Source: Nostoc linckia FACHB-104 (lineage in GTDB: Bacteria; Cyanobacteriota; Cyanobacteriia; Cyanobacteriales; Nostocaceae). Taken from it: a stretch of DNA of 64,000 bases. Location of the stretch: assembly GCF_014696615.1 (NCBI RefSeq), contig NZ_JACJQJ010000028.1, forward strand, positions 42,547-106,546. The letters are read 5' to 3'. The translations under genes and the position numbers were made by a program. The notes beneath the pieces were generated by a model. It was given only the letters and a program-made list of their open reading frames with translations, had not been told where the DNA came from and did not search any database. Shown piece by piece: positions 40,408 through 50,879 of the stretch (position 1 is its first letter; each line of letters opens with the position of its first letter).

Positions 40408-41223
40408 CTATTCCCTCAAATCAGCCACAGCTGATTTAGTGATTTGCTGAATTGCTTCTAAATCAGGCGATGGTGTTTCGCTGTCCATTCTCAACCATAA
40501 AAGATATTCGATATTTCCTGCTGGCCCGGTAATGGGTGACCAAGTTAAGCCTTGGTATTTCCATCCTAATGCTTGCGCCACTTGCAACACTTGGAAAATC
40601 GCGTCTGCTTGGTCGTTTGGATCGCGCACCACGCCTTTTTTGCCTACACGGGATTTGCCAACTTCAAACTGGGGCTTGACTAATAATACTGCTTCGCGGG
40701 GCGCTTGAGTTAATTGCCACAAGGCAGGCAAAATTTTCGCTAAGGAAATAAACGATACATCTACGACTGCTAAATCAGGTATAGGGTCAGCTTCAGCGTA
40801 CAATTGCTCTGGTTGTAGTTGGCGTAAGTTGGTGCGTTCTCGCAAAATCACCCGCGAGTCATTTCGCAATCGCCAGTCAACTTGTCCATAACCAACATCA
40901 ATGCCGTAAACTAGTTTTGCTCCAGCTTGTAGCAGACAATCGGTAAAGCCACCTGTGGAAATTCCACCATCTATACAAATACGCCCTTCTACAGGAATAG
41001 CAAAATTTTCTAAGGCTTTAACTAGTTTCTCACCACCTCTGGAAACAAACCGCGATCGCTCTTTAATCTGAATGTGAGATGTAATATCTATTTCTGTACC
41101 AGGCTTATCAACAACCTGCTGATTAACGCTGACTTCCCCCGCCTGGATGAGTCGCTGTGCTAAGGCGCGAGAAGTACATAAACCTAATTCTACTAACAGT
41201 GTGTCGAGTCGTTGTTTAGCCAA
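40408..41223 (-). CDS. TlyA-family rRNA 2'-O-methyltransferase/hemolysin A
   Basis: N-terminal S4 domain RLDTLLVELGLCTSRALAQRLIQAGEV, ICIDGGISTGGFTDCLLQ; TTG start. Confidence 0.92.
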   Translation of the reverse strand: MAKQRLDTLLVELGLCTSRALAQRLIQAGEVSVNQQVVDKPGTEIDITSHIQIKERSRFVSRGGEKLVKALENFAIPVEGRICIDGGISTGGFTDCLLQAGAKLVYGIDVGYGQVDWRLRNDSRVILRERTNLRQLQPEQLYAEADPIPDLAVVDVSFISLAKILPALWQLTQAPREAVLLVKPQFEVGKSRVGKKGVVRDPNDQADAIFQVLQVAQALGWKYQGLTWSPITGPAGNIEYLLWLRMDSETPSPDLEAIQQITKSAVADLRE

Positions 41224-41370
41224 TCTTTACTTCCACAAATGTTTTTGCTTACTATCGCATTGATTCTAAATTATGAATTTTCACATTTTTAACCTCTAAT
41301 TGATAATACTAACTTTCTTTTAACTTGTTAATCATGAGCTAAAAGATTAATTACTTTTTCTATATAAACC

Positions 41371-43545
41371 TTATTCATTCTCATCATAATTAAACATTAA
41401 AACAAATTTCTGTTTTGGTAAAACTAACATAGGTAGATATATAGGATGATCATCCCATTTCTTAATTTTTTCGCCTTTTTGGTAGCAAATAATTAAAGTA
41501 GGAACATCAGGATATTTATCTTTAGCCTCTGATGACCACTTACCTGAACCAAAGCCAAACATCCATTCAAAAGGTTCTTTTCTTGTCATATCTAGTCCTT
41601 GATTATTATTTTTTTCACCTCTACGAACATTTAAACGCCCTTTTTCCATACCCATTGATTTCATATCTGTTAACCCTTTAATAATACGTTTGTACTCCCA
41701 TTTTTCTGATGGAACATAGTGACTTTTTGTATAACTAAGAATTTTAATAATAAAATCTATATCTACTTCCGCATATAAGTTATTATCTTGATAATTTATT
41801 AAAAGTTTTTCGACTTCTTGAAAACTTTGATAAATTTCTTCTTTTTTGTAAGCTGGATTTTGAGGAAAAATTAATGTTCCTGGTACTAATACTTCAATAA
41901 CTGAAGGGTCTAAAACACCAGAACGAGTTGGTTTTAGATTTCCTCCTATCCAAACTGGTTGAAGCTTTATATTATGAATATCATCTCCAATTGCTTGACG
42001 CATAGCTTCATCTGCTTCATGAATAGAACGAAAAGCGTCTAGTATATTTTCAGGTACAAAGAGACGAGTAACATCCTTTAAATGAGGACGATAACCAAAC
42101 ATTCTAGCGTGTTGATGAACTGTGTCCATCATTTTCTGTTTTGCATCACGCCCATAATAAGTTACCATTAAACCTTCAATTGTAACACCTCTTCCTAATC
42201 TATTCCCTCCAATTAATATATTCATTCCAGGATTATAATTAGGCTCTTTTTCGGGATTATTTGCATTAATTATTTTAGGTATTGCACGTCTTAGTTGAAT
42301 TTTCAACTCATCTATTAATTCAGTAAGTGGAGGTAAATGAATAGCAGTTTTATTTAACTCCTTATAAGCTTGTTCTAACCATTTCATCGCTTGTTGGTTA
42401 TCCGTTGCTGAGCTTCTCTCTCTAATTGCTTGATCTAAATTAATTACAAATTGGCTAATAACTTTTTCTAAAATGCTATGAATATCCTGTTTATAACAAA
42501 TATGAGCTAGAAAAGAATATTTAGCATCTTCTTGAGTAGAAGATAACATTTTGTAACTTGAACCAAGAAAGAAGCAGCACAGTGCAAGCTTTAATCCTTC
42601 GGGGATTATCCATTTATTACCAGGATTAATAGAACCTTTCTGTTTTTTTAACTCATTAATTTCTTCCGCATCTACAATATAAGAGTATTGACTTTTTTCA
42701 ACAAAAAATAACTCTCCTCCCATATAACTACCTCCAGGTTTTGGTAGCGCCGCACAAAATTTTGGTTTACACGGATGAGGGAGACGTTGTAATAATAAAC
42801 TTTGGGGAGTAGCTGTAATTTGAATATAAATATGATTAGCTACTTCTTTACGAATGTTACCTATTTTTTCAAAGATTGCACTATCACTAATTGTAATTTT
42901 TCCTTGTTTAGCTTGTTTATATTCATTTGTATTTAAACTAGCATTATCTGCCTCATCGTCAAAAATTAAAGTAGGAACATCTTTAACCTTTGCTGTTTTT
43001 AAAACCTTTAGTAAATTCTCCAAATGATGAACATTTTTAGTAGAAACTAATACAATTCCTGTATCTTTTACGTATGGGATAACTTTATTTTCTGCAAAAC
43101 CTATAGGGTCTTTTTTCCATGATTCCCAATCAAAAAAGACAGGGCCTCCTTGAACTTGATTATTAAATCGATTAGCAGTTTGTTTTCCTAACCATGTATT
43201 ATCCGATGTTAAAACAATAAAACAACGAAAATTATTTTCATGGGCTAGTGCTAATGTTGCAATAGTTGTGTTGGTTTTACCACTTTGAACACGACCATAA
43301 ATCAGTCCTGTTGTTCCACTTGGAATAGGTTCAGTCCCTTTATATTGTTGACTCACTAAACCTGTACTATTTTGTCCTACATCACCATGACCAAAATTTT
43401 CTGCATAAACATTTACACAATTTTGGACAATTTCAATAGCAGTTTCTTTAAGTTGATTAGCCTCTTTTTGTCCAATTTGTTTTTCTAATCTCTTAATTAA
43501 TTTACCGATACAAGAACCATTAATGTTAATACGAGTGTGTTTCAT
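41371..43545 (-). CDS. Z1-domain SF2 helicase-like ATPase
   Basis: GRVQSGKT (Walker A), LIFDDEAD (Walker B), ITATPQ (motif III), VHQHARMFGYR (motif VI). Start set at ATG 43545. Confidence 0.85.
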   Translation of the reverse strand: MKHTRININGSCIGKLIKRLEKQIGQKEANQLKETAIEIVQNCVNVYAENFGHGDVGQNSTGLVSQQYKGTEPIPSGTTGLIYGRVQSGKTNTTIATLALAHENNFRCFIVLTSDNTWLGKQTANRFNNQVQGGPVFFDWESWKKDPIGFAENKVIPYVKDTGIVLVSTKNVHHLENLLKVLKTAKVKDVPTLIFDDEADNASLNTNEYKQAKQGKITISDSAIFEKIGNIRKEVANHIYIQITATPQSLLLQRLPHPCKPKFCAALPKPGGSYMGGELFFVEKSQYSYIVDAEEINELKKQKGSINPGNKWIIPEGLKLALCCFFLGSSYKMLSSTQEDAKYSFLAHICYKQDIHSILEKVISQFVINLDQAIRERSSATDNQQAMKWLEQAYKELNKTAIHLPPLTELIDELKIQLRRAIPKIINANNPEKEPNYNPGMNILIGGNRLGRGVTIEGLMVTYYGRDAKQKMMDTVHQHARMFGYRPHLKDVTRLFVPENILDAFRSIHEADEAMRQAIGDDIHNIKLQPVWIGGNLKPTRSGVLDPSVIEVLVPGTLIFPQNPAYKKEEIYQSFQEVEKLLINYQDNNLYAEVDIDFIIKILSYTKSHYVPSEKWEYKRIIKGLTDMKSMGMEKGRLNVRRGEKNNNQGLDMTRKEPFEWMFGFGSGKWSSEAKDKYPDVPTLIICYQKGEKIKKWDDHPIYLPMLVLPKQKFVLMFNYDENE

Positions 43546-43553
43546 AAGTGATA

Positions 43554-44018
43554 TTATGCTGATAAAACTATACCTGGCCAATTATTTTGAGGAATTGTAC
43601 GCTCTAACGGAACTTTGCCTGTACCTTTAACATAATAACTTCCTCTTAGTTCTCTTTTTACAGAAACACGCTGCTGCGCTAAACCCTCATCACGATCAAG
43701 AATTGTCCATAGTTGTTCTTCTGATAGACAACAAACACCATCCCGATGACAAATCAATGCTATAAACAGTTGGACATCAGGATAGGTTTTATGGAATATT
43801 TCTAGTGCAATTTCTTCTTGTGAACTGAAGCTAAAAGACCAAGAGGAATTGGGCTTTCTGGATATTTTGAAGAGGATAGCTGATTCTTTATTTGTGTTTT
43901 TTAGAAAATAAAGAGATGGATGAATGGAACATAAATGACTTATAGATATATAAGATGTTCCTTTCAATAGCCGAAGAAAAGCTGCACCATGCAAAAACTC
44001 TAAATCATTAATAGTCAT
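43554..44018 (-). CDS. 154-aa protein of unknown function, immediately upstream of the Z1 gene
   Basis: Stop at 43554 lies 8 bp before the ATG at 43545; no family recognised with certainty. Confidence 0.75.
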   Translation of the reverse strand: MTINDLEFLHGAAFLRLLKGTSYISISHLCSIHPSLYFLKNTNKESAILFKISRKPNSSWSFSFSSQEEIALEIFHKTYPDVQLFIALICHRDGVCCLSEEQLWTILDRDEGLAQQRVSVKRELRGSYYVKGTGKVPLERTIPQNNWPGIVLSA

Positions 44019-44552
44019 TTGCCAAGAAAGAATTAAATTTTAGGACATATATTTTACTTTAATATTTAAGTATTCTTGCAATGGCTAAAAGAGTAACTGA
44101 TTTTTTATATTCAAAAAAGTAAACAAACCTTGGTTATCAATATCCAGTACGCTAATTGTAGCTTTTTATATCTGGAACGGCTAGTATAATGTACTCAATA
44201 TAAGACTCGTATTTAATTTTTGAATAAACTCAGTACAACTTCAACTGGCTTCTTTTCCTGTTCCCCTACACCTCTCCTGTCGGATGCTGCTGGCTATTCA
44301 AGGTTGTCACCCCTCACCTCCATTATTTTCTAGGCTTTACTATGCAATCTTAATAATGCACTCACCTGCAGAAAACCTTATTTTATGGTTGTATTGAGGG
44401 GTCTAACCCTCTATCTGGCAACAATATCCGATAGGAGATGCTAAGCGAAAAGGGACGCTATGTTTATTAGGAAGTAACCTAAATTCTGCCAAAATTACCG
44501 CGGTGGGTATAAAACGTAATTATAATTACAAGGTTAATAGATAGGAACAGAA

Positions 44553-45032
44553 ATGGTCAAAACAACTTCTTTCGCGATTCTTGCAGCTGTTCCGGAGACA
44601 CATTTGCTATCTGCATTAGAGACAATGGAAAAGCTAGACAGTGAACTTAGCGATGAAATCATCAAAGTCGCTTTCGGTAGCATGGCTTTTGAAGTATTCC
44701 GCAAAGCTGATGAATTACGTGGAGAAAAAACCGTAGAAGTGTTAATTTATGCTTCAGACTGTGCGGATCAACCTCTGAACTCGGAAGTCTCTTGGGGAGG
44801 TTTATATATTGGTCATGCAAATTCTCGCAATGGCAGATATGCAGGTAAATCAAAGTTTCTGCCACCATCTACTACAGCCGACAAACCTCGGTGGGCGGTT
44901 TTTTGGGAAATCCAAGAGTTAAAAAAGCTCAAGACTCCAATTGCGATCGCCTCTTTTAAGCCATTAGGTAAAAAAACTAACTTTGTTTCGCGTTTTATCC
45001 CTGAGGAGCCAATGCTAATCGAATATTACTAA
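44553..45032 (+). CDS. Hypothetical protein (159 aa)
   Basis: Complete ORF with plausible composition, MVKTTSFAILAAVPETHLLSALETMEKLDSEL... Confidence 0.65.
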   Translation: MVKTTSFAILAAVPETHLLSALETMEKLDSELSDEIIKVAFGSMAFEVFRKADELRGEKTVEVLIYASDCADQPLNSEVSWGGLYIGHANSRNGRYAGKSKFLPPSTTADKPRWAVFWEIQELKKLKTPIAIASFKPLGKKTNFVSRFIPEEPMLIEYY

Positions 45033-45494
45033 TTTTTGTTACTGAATATGACTGTGAACTGCTGAGGAGGGTTTGTTAATTAATATGAAGCGATCGCCTC
45101 TGACAGATAAAGTCATATTCTCAGCACAATTGCTCATTGACAAATGAAAAATCACTTCAATCTTTTAACAAGATTATTGATTTACTGCGGGGATGTAAAT
45201 AAAACCTGGGAAATATTAAATTTTATTTTTCAATTGATAATTTATCGGATTTTATGCAATAGCAAAAAGCGAATTGCTAAAGGAATGTAGATCAAATAAA
45301 ATGCAAAACTTTTGATGTAAAGTGCCAAGTGCGAAATCGTAACCTCAAGACCCCAGATTTTTGATTAATCAATCACCTAACGCACCCTACAAATATTGCA
45401 GGTTATTTAACCCACATTCCTCAATCCAGCTACCTCAAATGAAGGTTTGCTGTTGATATTTTTAGGGGTTGGACATTTGTCCTGCCCCAAATAC

Positions 45495-46004
45495 CTAGAT
45501 ATTGTTTTCGCTTAATTCACGACTGATATGGTCAAAAGGTTCATCTACAAAAGCTGTATCAGTAAGACCTGCTGCTGCTACTTGTGCCTTAACAATTTCC
45601 TTCATAATCTGCACACCACGTACTGTGGGGCCGATGGGGACTCCCAAAGAATTGTAAGTTTCTCTTAGCCCTTGCAGAACCCGCTCATCTAATACATTGG
45701 TGTTACCAGCAACCAAAGCATAAGTGGCGTAGCGCAAGTAGTAATCTAAATCCCGTAAACAAGCAGCATAACGACGAGTTGTATAAGCATTGCCGCTAGG
45801 ACGAATCAATTCTGGTAGTTCATCAAATAATTGAGAACCGGACTGCTTGACAATTGCAGCCGCATTAGAATTAATTGTTGCCGCAGCTTGGATACGTGCG
45901 GTACCACTTGCAAAATAGGATTTCAGGCTGTCGAGTGCATCCCGGTCAAAATACCGACCAACTACGTCATAATTCTTAATTAAACTTGTTACTGCATCGC
46001 GCAT
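45495..46004 (-). CDS. apcF: Allophycocyanin beta-18-type subunit
   Basis: MRDAVTSLIKNYDVVGRYFDRDALDSLKSYF, NAYTTRRYAACLRDLDYYLRYATYALVAGNTNVLDERVLQGLRETYNSLGVPI. Confidence 0.9.
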   Translation of the reverse strand: MRDAVTSLIKNYDVVGRYFDRDALDSLKSYFASGTARIQAAATINSNAAAIVKQSGSQLFDELPELIRPSGNAYTTRRYAACLRDLDYYLRYATYALVAGNTNVLDERVLQGLRETYNSLGVPIGPTVRGVQIMKEIVKAQVAAAGLTDTAFVDEPFDHISRELSENNI

Positions 46005-46221
46005 TCCGGTTTCTCCCAATCATTACTATCTATGGTTTGATATTAATTTGGCTGCTTCATGCACCAGTCATTTTTTGTGCCAATTACAATATAGAATCGG
46101 CACAAAACAATCTACCCGCTATTTAAGGATTCTATGCCAAAGTTGCCCCTCTGAGTTGAGATGTTCGATTTTTGTATAGGTGTTAGACAAAGGTTAATAG
46201 AAACTGTAAACTGGAGAATCT

Positions 46222-46264
46222 GTAACAAAGACTACAAAAATTCCTAATGTCATATCCTTAGGAT
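46222..46264 (+). promoter_or_regulatory. NtcA-activated glnA promoter: GTA-N8-TAC plus -10 TAGGAT
   Basis: GTAacaaagacTAC at 46222-46235, then TAN3T (TAGGAT) at 46259-46264, spacing 23 nt. Confidence 0.8.
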
Positions 46265-46360
46265 ATTCCAGGTGTGTCACAATTGGGTTCATCTCAGCAG
46301 GGTCAGCGTGGTTTAAAGATTCTAGTTTGAGTTTATTTAATTGGCAGAGAAGGAGTAACA

Positions 46361-47776
46361 ATGACAACCCCACAAGAAGTCTTGAAATTGATTCAAGACC
46401 AAAAAATTCAGATGATTGATCTGAAATTCATCGATACACCAGGGACATGGCAGCACCTCACCGTGTACTATAACCAGATCGATGAAAGTTCATTCACTGA
46501 TGGCGTACCTTTCGACGGTTCCAGTATTAGGGGTTGGAAAGGCATCGAAGAATCAGACATGACAATGGTTTTAGATCCAAACACTGCCTGGATCGACCCA
46601 TTCATGAAAGAGCCAACTCTAAGTATAATTTGTAGCATTAAAGAACCTCGCACAGGCGAATGGTATAACCGTTGTCCCCGCGTGATTGCCCAAAAAGCCA
46701 TAGACTATTTAGTTTCTACTGGCCTTGGTGACACAGCTTTCTTTGGCCCAGAAGCTGAGTTCTTTATCTTTGATGATGCCCGTTTTGACCAAACTGCCAA
46801 CTCAGGTTATTACTACGTAGACTCCGTAGAAGGTCGTTGGAATTCTGGTAAAGATGAAGGCCCTAACCTCGCTTACAAACCACGCTTCAAAGAAGGTTAC
46901 TTCCCAGTAGCGCCCACGGATACTTTCCAGGATATGCGTACAGAAATGCTGCTGACGATGGCAGCGTGCGGCGTACCCATCGAAAAACAACACCATGAAG
47001 TTGCCACTGGTGGTCAGTGCGAATTGGGTTTCCGCTTTGGTAAGCTCATCGAAGCTGCTGACTGGTTGATGACTTACAAGTATGTCATCAAGAACGTTGC
47101 TAAGAAATATGGTAGAACCGTGACCTTTATGCCAAAACCAATTTTTGGTGATAATGGTTCGGGGATGCACTGTCACCAGTCTATTTGGAAGGATGGCAAA
47201 CCTCTATTTGGTGGTGATAAGTATGCTGGTTTGAGTGACATGGCACTGTATTACATCGGTGGTATCCTCAAACACGCACCAGCACTGTTGGGCATTACAA
47301 ACCCCACTACCAACTCTTACAAGCGCTTAGTACCTGGTTATGAAGCACCTGTTAACTTGGCTTACTCCCAAGGTAACCGTTCTGCTTCTGTGCGGATTCC
47401 TCTGTCTGGTACTAACCCCAAAGCTAAGCGTCTAGAGTTCCGTTGCCCAGATGCTACCTCTAACCCCTACTTAGCATTTGCTGCTATGCTTTGTGCTGGT
47501 ATTGATGGTATCAAGAATAAAATCCATCCTGGTGAACCCTTAGACAGAAATATCTATGAACTTTCTCCAGAAGAACTAGCAAAAGTTCCTTCTACTCCTG
47601 GTTCTTTGGAACTGGCATTGGAAGCTCTAGAAAACGATCACGCCTTCTTGACTGAAAGCGGTGTATTCACAGAAGACTTTATCCAAAACTGGATCGAGTA
47701 CAAGCTAGTTAACGAAGTTAAGCAGCTACAACTACGTCCTCATCCCTACGAATTTTATCTGTACTACGATTGCTAA
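46361..47776 (+). CDS. glnA: Glutamine synthetase type I
   Basis: [47 protein letters not shown], adenylylation-site-like [17 protein letters not shown]. Confidence 0.98.
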   Translation: MTTPQEVLKLIQDQKIQMIDLKFIDTPGTWQHLTVYYNQIDESSFTDGVPFDGSSIRGWKGIEESDMTMVLDPNTAWIDPFMKEPTLSIICSIKEPRTGEWYNRCPRVIAQKAIDYLVSTGLGDTAFFGPEAEFFIFDDARFDQTANSGYYYVDSVEGRWNSGKDEGPNLAYKPRFKEGYFPVAPTDTFQDMRTEMLLTMAACGVPIEKQHHEVATGGQCELGFRFGKLIEAADWLMTYKYVIKNVAKKYGRTVTFMPKPIFGDNGSGMHCHQSIWKDGKPLFGGDKYAGLSDMALYYIGGILKHAPALLGITNPTTNSYKRLVPGYEAPVNLAYSQGNRSASVRIPLSGTNPKAKRLEFRCPDATSNPYLAFAAMLCAGIDGIKNKIHPGEPLDRNIYELSPEELAKVPSTPGSLELALEALENDHAFLTESGVFTEDFIQNWIEYKLVNEVKQLQLRPHPYEFYLYYDC

Positions 47777-47798
47777 TTGCGATCGCTAGTAGTCTTAG

Positions 47799-47830
47799 TA
47801 GGTAGTAAGCACTTGGCTGCTTACTACCTA
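47799..47830. repeat. Perfect 13-bp hairpin downstream of glnA
   Basis: TAGGTAGTAAGCA cttggc TGCTTACTACCTA. Confidence 0.9.
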
Positions 47831-47856
47831 CCTTCAAGCTGCACTGATAAGTTTGT

Positions 47857-47881
47857 GCCACCCTCTAGGGCGGCTTTTTTT
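47857..47881 (+). terminator. Intrinsic terminator downstream of glnA
   Basis: GCCACCCTCTAGGGCGGC stem followed by TTTTTTT. Confidence 0.8.
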
Positions 47882-47935
47882 GAATCTTGGGCTTTACCCA
47901 CCCTACGGGTTGCTTTCATAATTACCAATTACCCA

Positions 47936-49891
47936 TTACGAACTACTATAAGGTTGATCTGGCAGAAACAACGTAAACCGACTGCCTTGGCCTAAAGCTG
48001 ATTCCACTGTGACATCACCACCATGCAAGCGTGCTAGTTTGCGCGTTAAAGCTAGACCCAAACCCGTACCTTCATACTGACGATTTAACCGACTATCAAG
48101 TTGTTTAAAGGGTTGAAACAGAAATTTAAAATTATTAGGGTCAATTCCTATACCAGTATCAGCAACTGTAAAGCTAATACCATTACTAACTTTTTTTACT
48201 TCTAAAGATACCGTACCAGCTGGTGTGAATTTAATTGCATTTGTCAGCAGATTGAGCAACATTTGCTTGACTCGCCGCTCATCTCCAATAAAAATCTCGG
48301 CTTCTGAATCAATTTCGTGGGTCAGCTGTAATCCTTTATCTAAAGCTTGGTCTGAGACTGTAGATATTGCATAGTTACACACATCTCTAACTAACAAAGG
48401 TAACTGCAAAAGTTCTTCTTTCCCCGCTTCTACCTTAGATAGATCCAAAATATCGTTGATCAGCGCTAAGAGATGTTGACCACTGCTATATACACAACCT
48501 ATATATTCTTGTTGCTTTTCATTGAGAGGGCCGACCATTTCTTGTTGCAACAATTGCGATAAACCCATGATCGCGTTTAGGGGTGTTCGCAGTTCATGGC
48601 TCATTGTCGCTAAAAATTCACTTTTGGCACGACTCCCAGCTTCCGCTGCGGCTTGCGAGGCGCGTAGTTTTAACTCAGTTTGCTTGCGTTCTGTAATATC
48701 TTCAACAATAGCTAAAAAAAACTCAGGGTTGCCATTACTGTCAGGTATAACTGAAACTGACAGATGAGTCCAAACTAAACCTCCTTCTTTATGAAGGAAG
48801 AGTCTTTCCATCTCAATACGATGTCTTTCACTCAGCTGTTCTGGGTCTTTGTGAATACCAGAAACAAGTTGTCCAAAAAGCTCTAAATCTCCCTTTTGTT
48901 GGGAAATGTAATTTGTAAAACGCTGTCCATATAGTTGTTCGCGGCTGTAACCCAGCATTTGACATAGTGCCGGATTTGCATCCACTATTTCTACTTTCAT
49001 ATCTATTAGTCCAATGCCAATTGAGGAACACTCAAAAATTGCTCGGAATTGGGCCTCACTCTGACGCAGTGCAGACTCGGCGGCGTTACGTTCGCTGGCT
49101 TCTATAGCTAGGGTCACAAAATCTGCCATTGAACCAGCAAAATTTTCTTCTTCTAATGTCCATTGGCGAATCTCGCCCAAATGTTCGTGAGAGACTACTC
49201 CTACTAACCGACCGCCTAGCCAAATTGGTGCATTTAACAACGATGCAATACCCAACACAGATAGATAAGACTGGGATAATTCTTCAGTTCTCATGTCGTT
49301 GATGGCATCATCGGCTGCAATACTACGTTCCTCAGATAAAGCTTGGAAATAATTAGGATAATTCGCCTTCAATAATGACAAGCCGCAGGTATGCTCTTTT
49401 GTTCTTAAATCGTATAAATCAATACATTCTAAAGTTGAGTGGTCTTCGTTATATAACCAGACACCAACTCGCTGCACGGTAAGGGTGCGAGCAGCAGCTT
49501 CTGTAATCTCTTGAAATGCTGCATTGAGATTACCCTGTTGGAATGTTTTACTTCTTGCTAGCTGCACCAACGTTTGGCTTTGTTTTCGTCGAGCATGTTC
49601 TCGAGTTTGCAAACTTGCCTGGGACTGCTTGCCTTCTGTAATATCTCTAGCTGCCACCACATGCATTTTTTGACCTGCGTAAGAAATAATTTTGCTTTGA
49701 AGTTCTACAGGGAAAGTAGAGTCATCTTTATTAAATACAATTACTTCACTGGTTTTTTCAGACCCGGAAAGCATATTTTTTACTATCAACACTTGTGATT
49801 CTAGCGTGATGATCTTGAGGACATTATTGTCAATCAGTTTTGCAATTTCATAACTAGTCATTTCTGCCAGAATTATGATTTGCATCGACAA
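47936..49891 (-). CDS. PAS/GAF sensor histidine kinase
   Basis: GAF region, PAS region (FRAIFECSSIGIGLIDMK), SHELRTPLNAIMGLSQLL H-box, DTGIGI and GTGLGLALTRKL. Confidence 0.93.
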   Translation of the reverse strand: MSMQIIILAEMTSYEIAKLIDNNVLKIITLESQVLIVKNMLSGSEKTSEVIVFNKDDSTFPVELQSKIISYAGQKMHVVAARDITEGKQSQASLQTREHARRKQSQTLVQLARSKTFQQGNLNAAFQEITEAAARTLTVQRVGVWLYNEDHSTLECIDLYDLRTKEHTCGLSLLKANYPNYFQALSEERSIAADDAINDMRTEELSQSYLSVLGIASLLNAPIWLGGRLVGVVSHEHLGEIRQWTLEEENFAGSMADFVTLAIEASERNAAESALRQSEAQFRAIFECSSIGIGLIDMKVEIVDANPALCQMLGYSREQLYGQRFTNYISQQKGDLELFGQLVSGIHKDPEQLSERHRIEMERLFLHKEGGLVWTHLSVSVIPDSNGNPEFFLAIVEDITERKQTELKLRASQAAAEAGSRAKSEFLATMSHELRTPLNAIMGLSQLLQQEMVGPLNEKQQEYIGCVYSSGQHLLALINDILDLSKVEAGKEELLQLPLLVRDVCNYAISTVSDQALDKGLQLTHEIDSEAEIFIGDERRVKQMLLNLLTNAIKFTPAGTVSLEVKKVSNGISFTVADTGIGIDPNNFKFLFQPFKQLDSRLNRQYEGTGLGLALTRKLARLHGGDVTVESALGQGSRFTLFLPDQPYSSS

Positions 49892-50879
49892 TCATTCCTC
49901 TATGATCTAAGATGACTCATTAAAACGTTGTTTCAATCGAACAATGTCTTTGGGTTTTGCGCTCAGTCAAATTAAAGAAAGACGACAACTGTCTCTCATA
50001 ACTTGCTATAGCTGTAGCATACAGTTATTTTTTCTCAGCATTCATTCATGCCCTTGCTGGTCACTTGCCTACGCAAGAGCCAGTGCCAAACTTAAGGTGT
50101 AACTCACTTTTAATTAAATAGTTCTGTGGTAATTAACTCAGAGCTAGTAAGCTGCAAACCTAATCTCTTATATCAGCGATCGCAATGATTGCCACCTTGT
50201 CAGCGATGTCTAAGAATGACCCGCTACTACGCATCTAGGGAAATGAGATACGGTTTTTACACAATTAGCATTATTTAAGAATAAATTCAAGAGCGCTACA
50301 TCTATTGATAAACTTTGAGCCTCAATAAATTAAAACAACGCTTTATTAACTCATTATTAAACTGATGAGAATTTATGCAGCTATAAAATCTACTTTTTAA
50401 GTAGGTTAGCGATCGCTCATAACGATATTCAGAAAGGAAAATTAACCACAAAGCCAGCTTTTTCTCTTTTCTTAGGCTTTATTTTTACAAAAATTTACAT
50501 AATTGGCTCTAATTGAGCTGATTTCATGGTGCGCTAGAGATTAGGGACTTCCAACTAAAAAAATATTCCATACCTGCGGGACGCTACGCGAACGCTTTGT
50601 CAGTAGAGGAAGTAGAGGAGAAAGAATCTGCCGCTATGAAAATGGGATAATTTATTTTCTGGAAGTCCCTTAAAAGTTCAAGGTTAAGAGTCCAGATTTT
50701 TTGAACTTTACAAAATTTTGCAAAATTAGGACATAAATTCTCTCTATGGTTGCCATGATCTTTATTCCTAATTTTTGCTAAAAATATCGTTTAAAAGGCA
50801 GTGTATTCTTCTAGAGAGATACGCAAACCCGCAAATTTTGCGACAATTAATGTAGAGCAGCTGTTACAGAGGTGGAGCA

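Noticed and set aside
46802-47176. 124-aa minus-strand ORF
   Set aside because: Antisense to glnA; shadow ORF.
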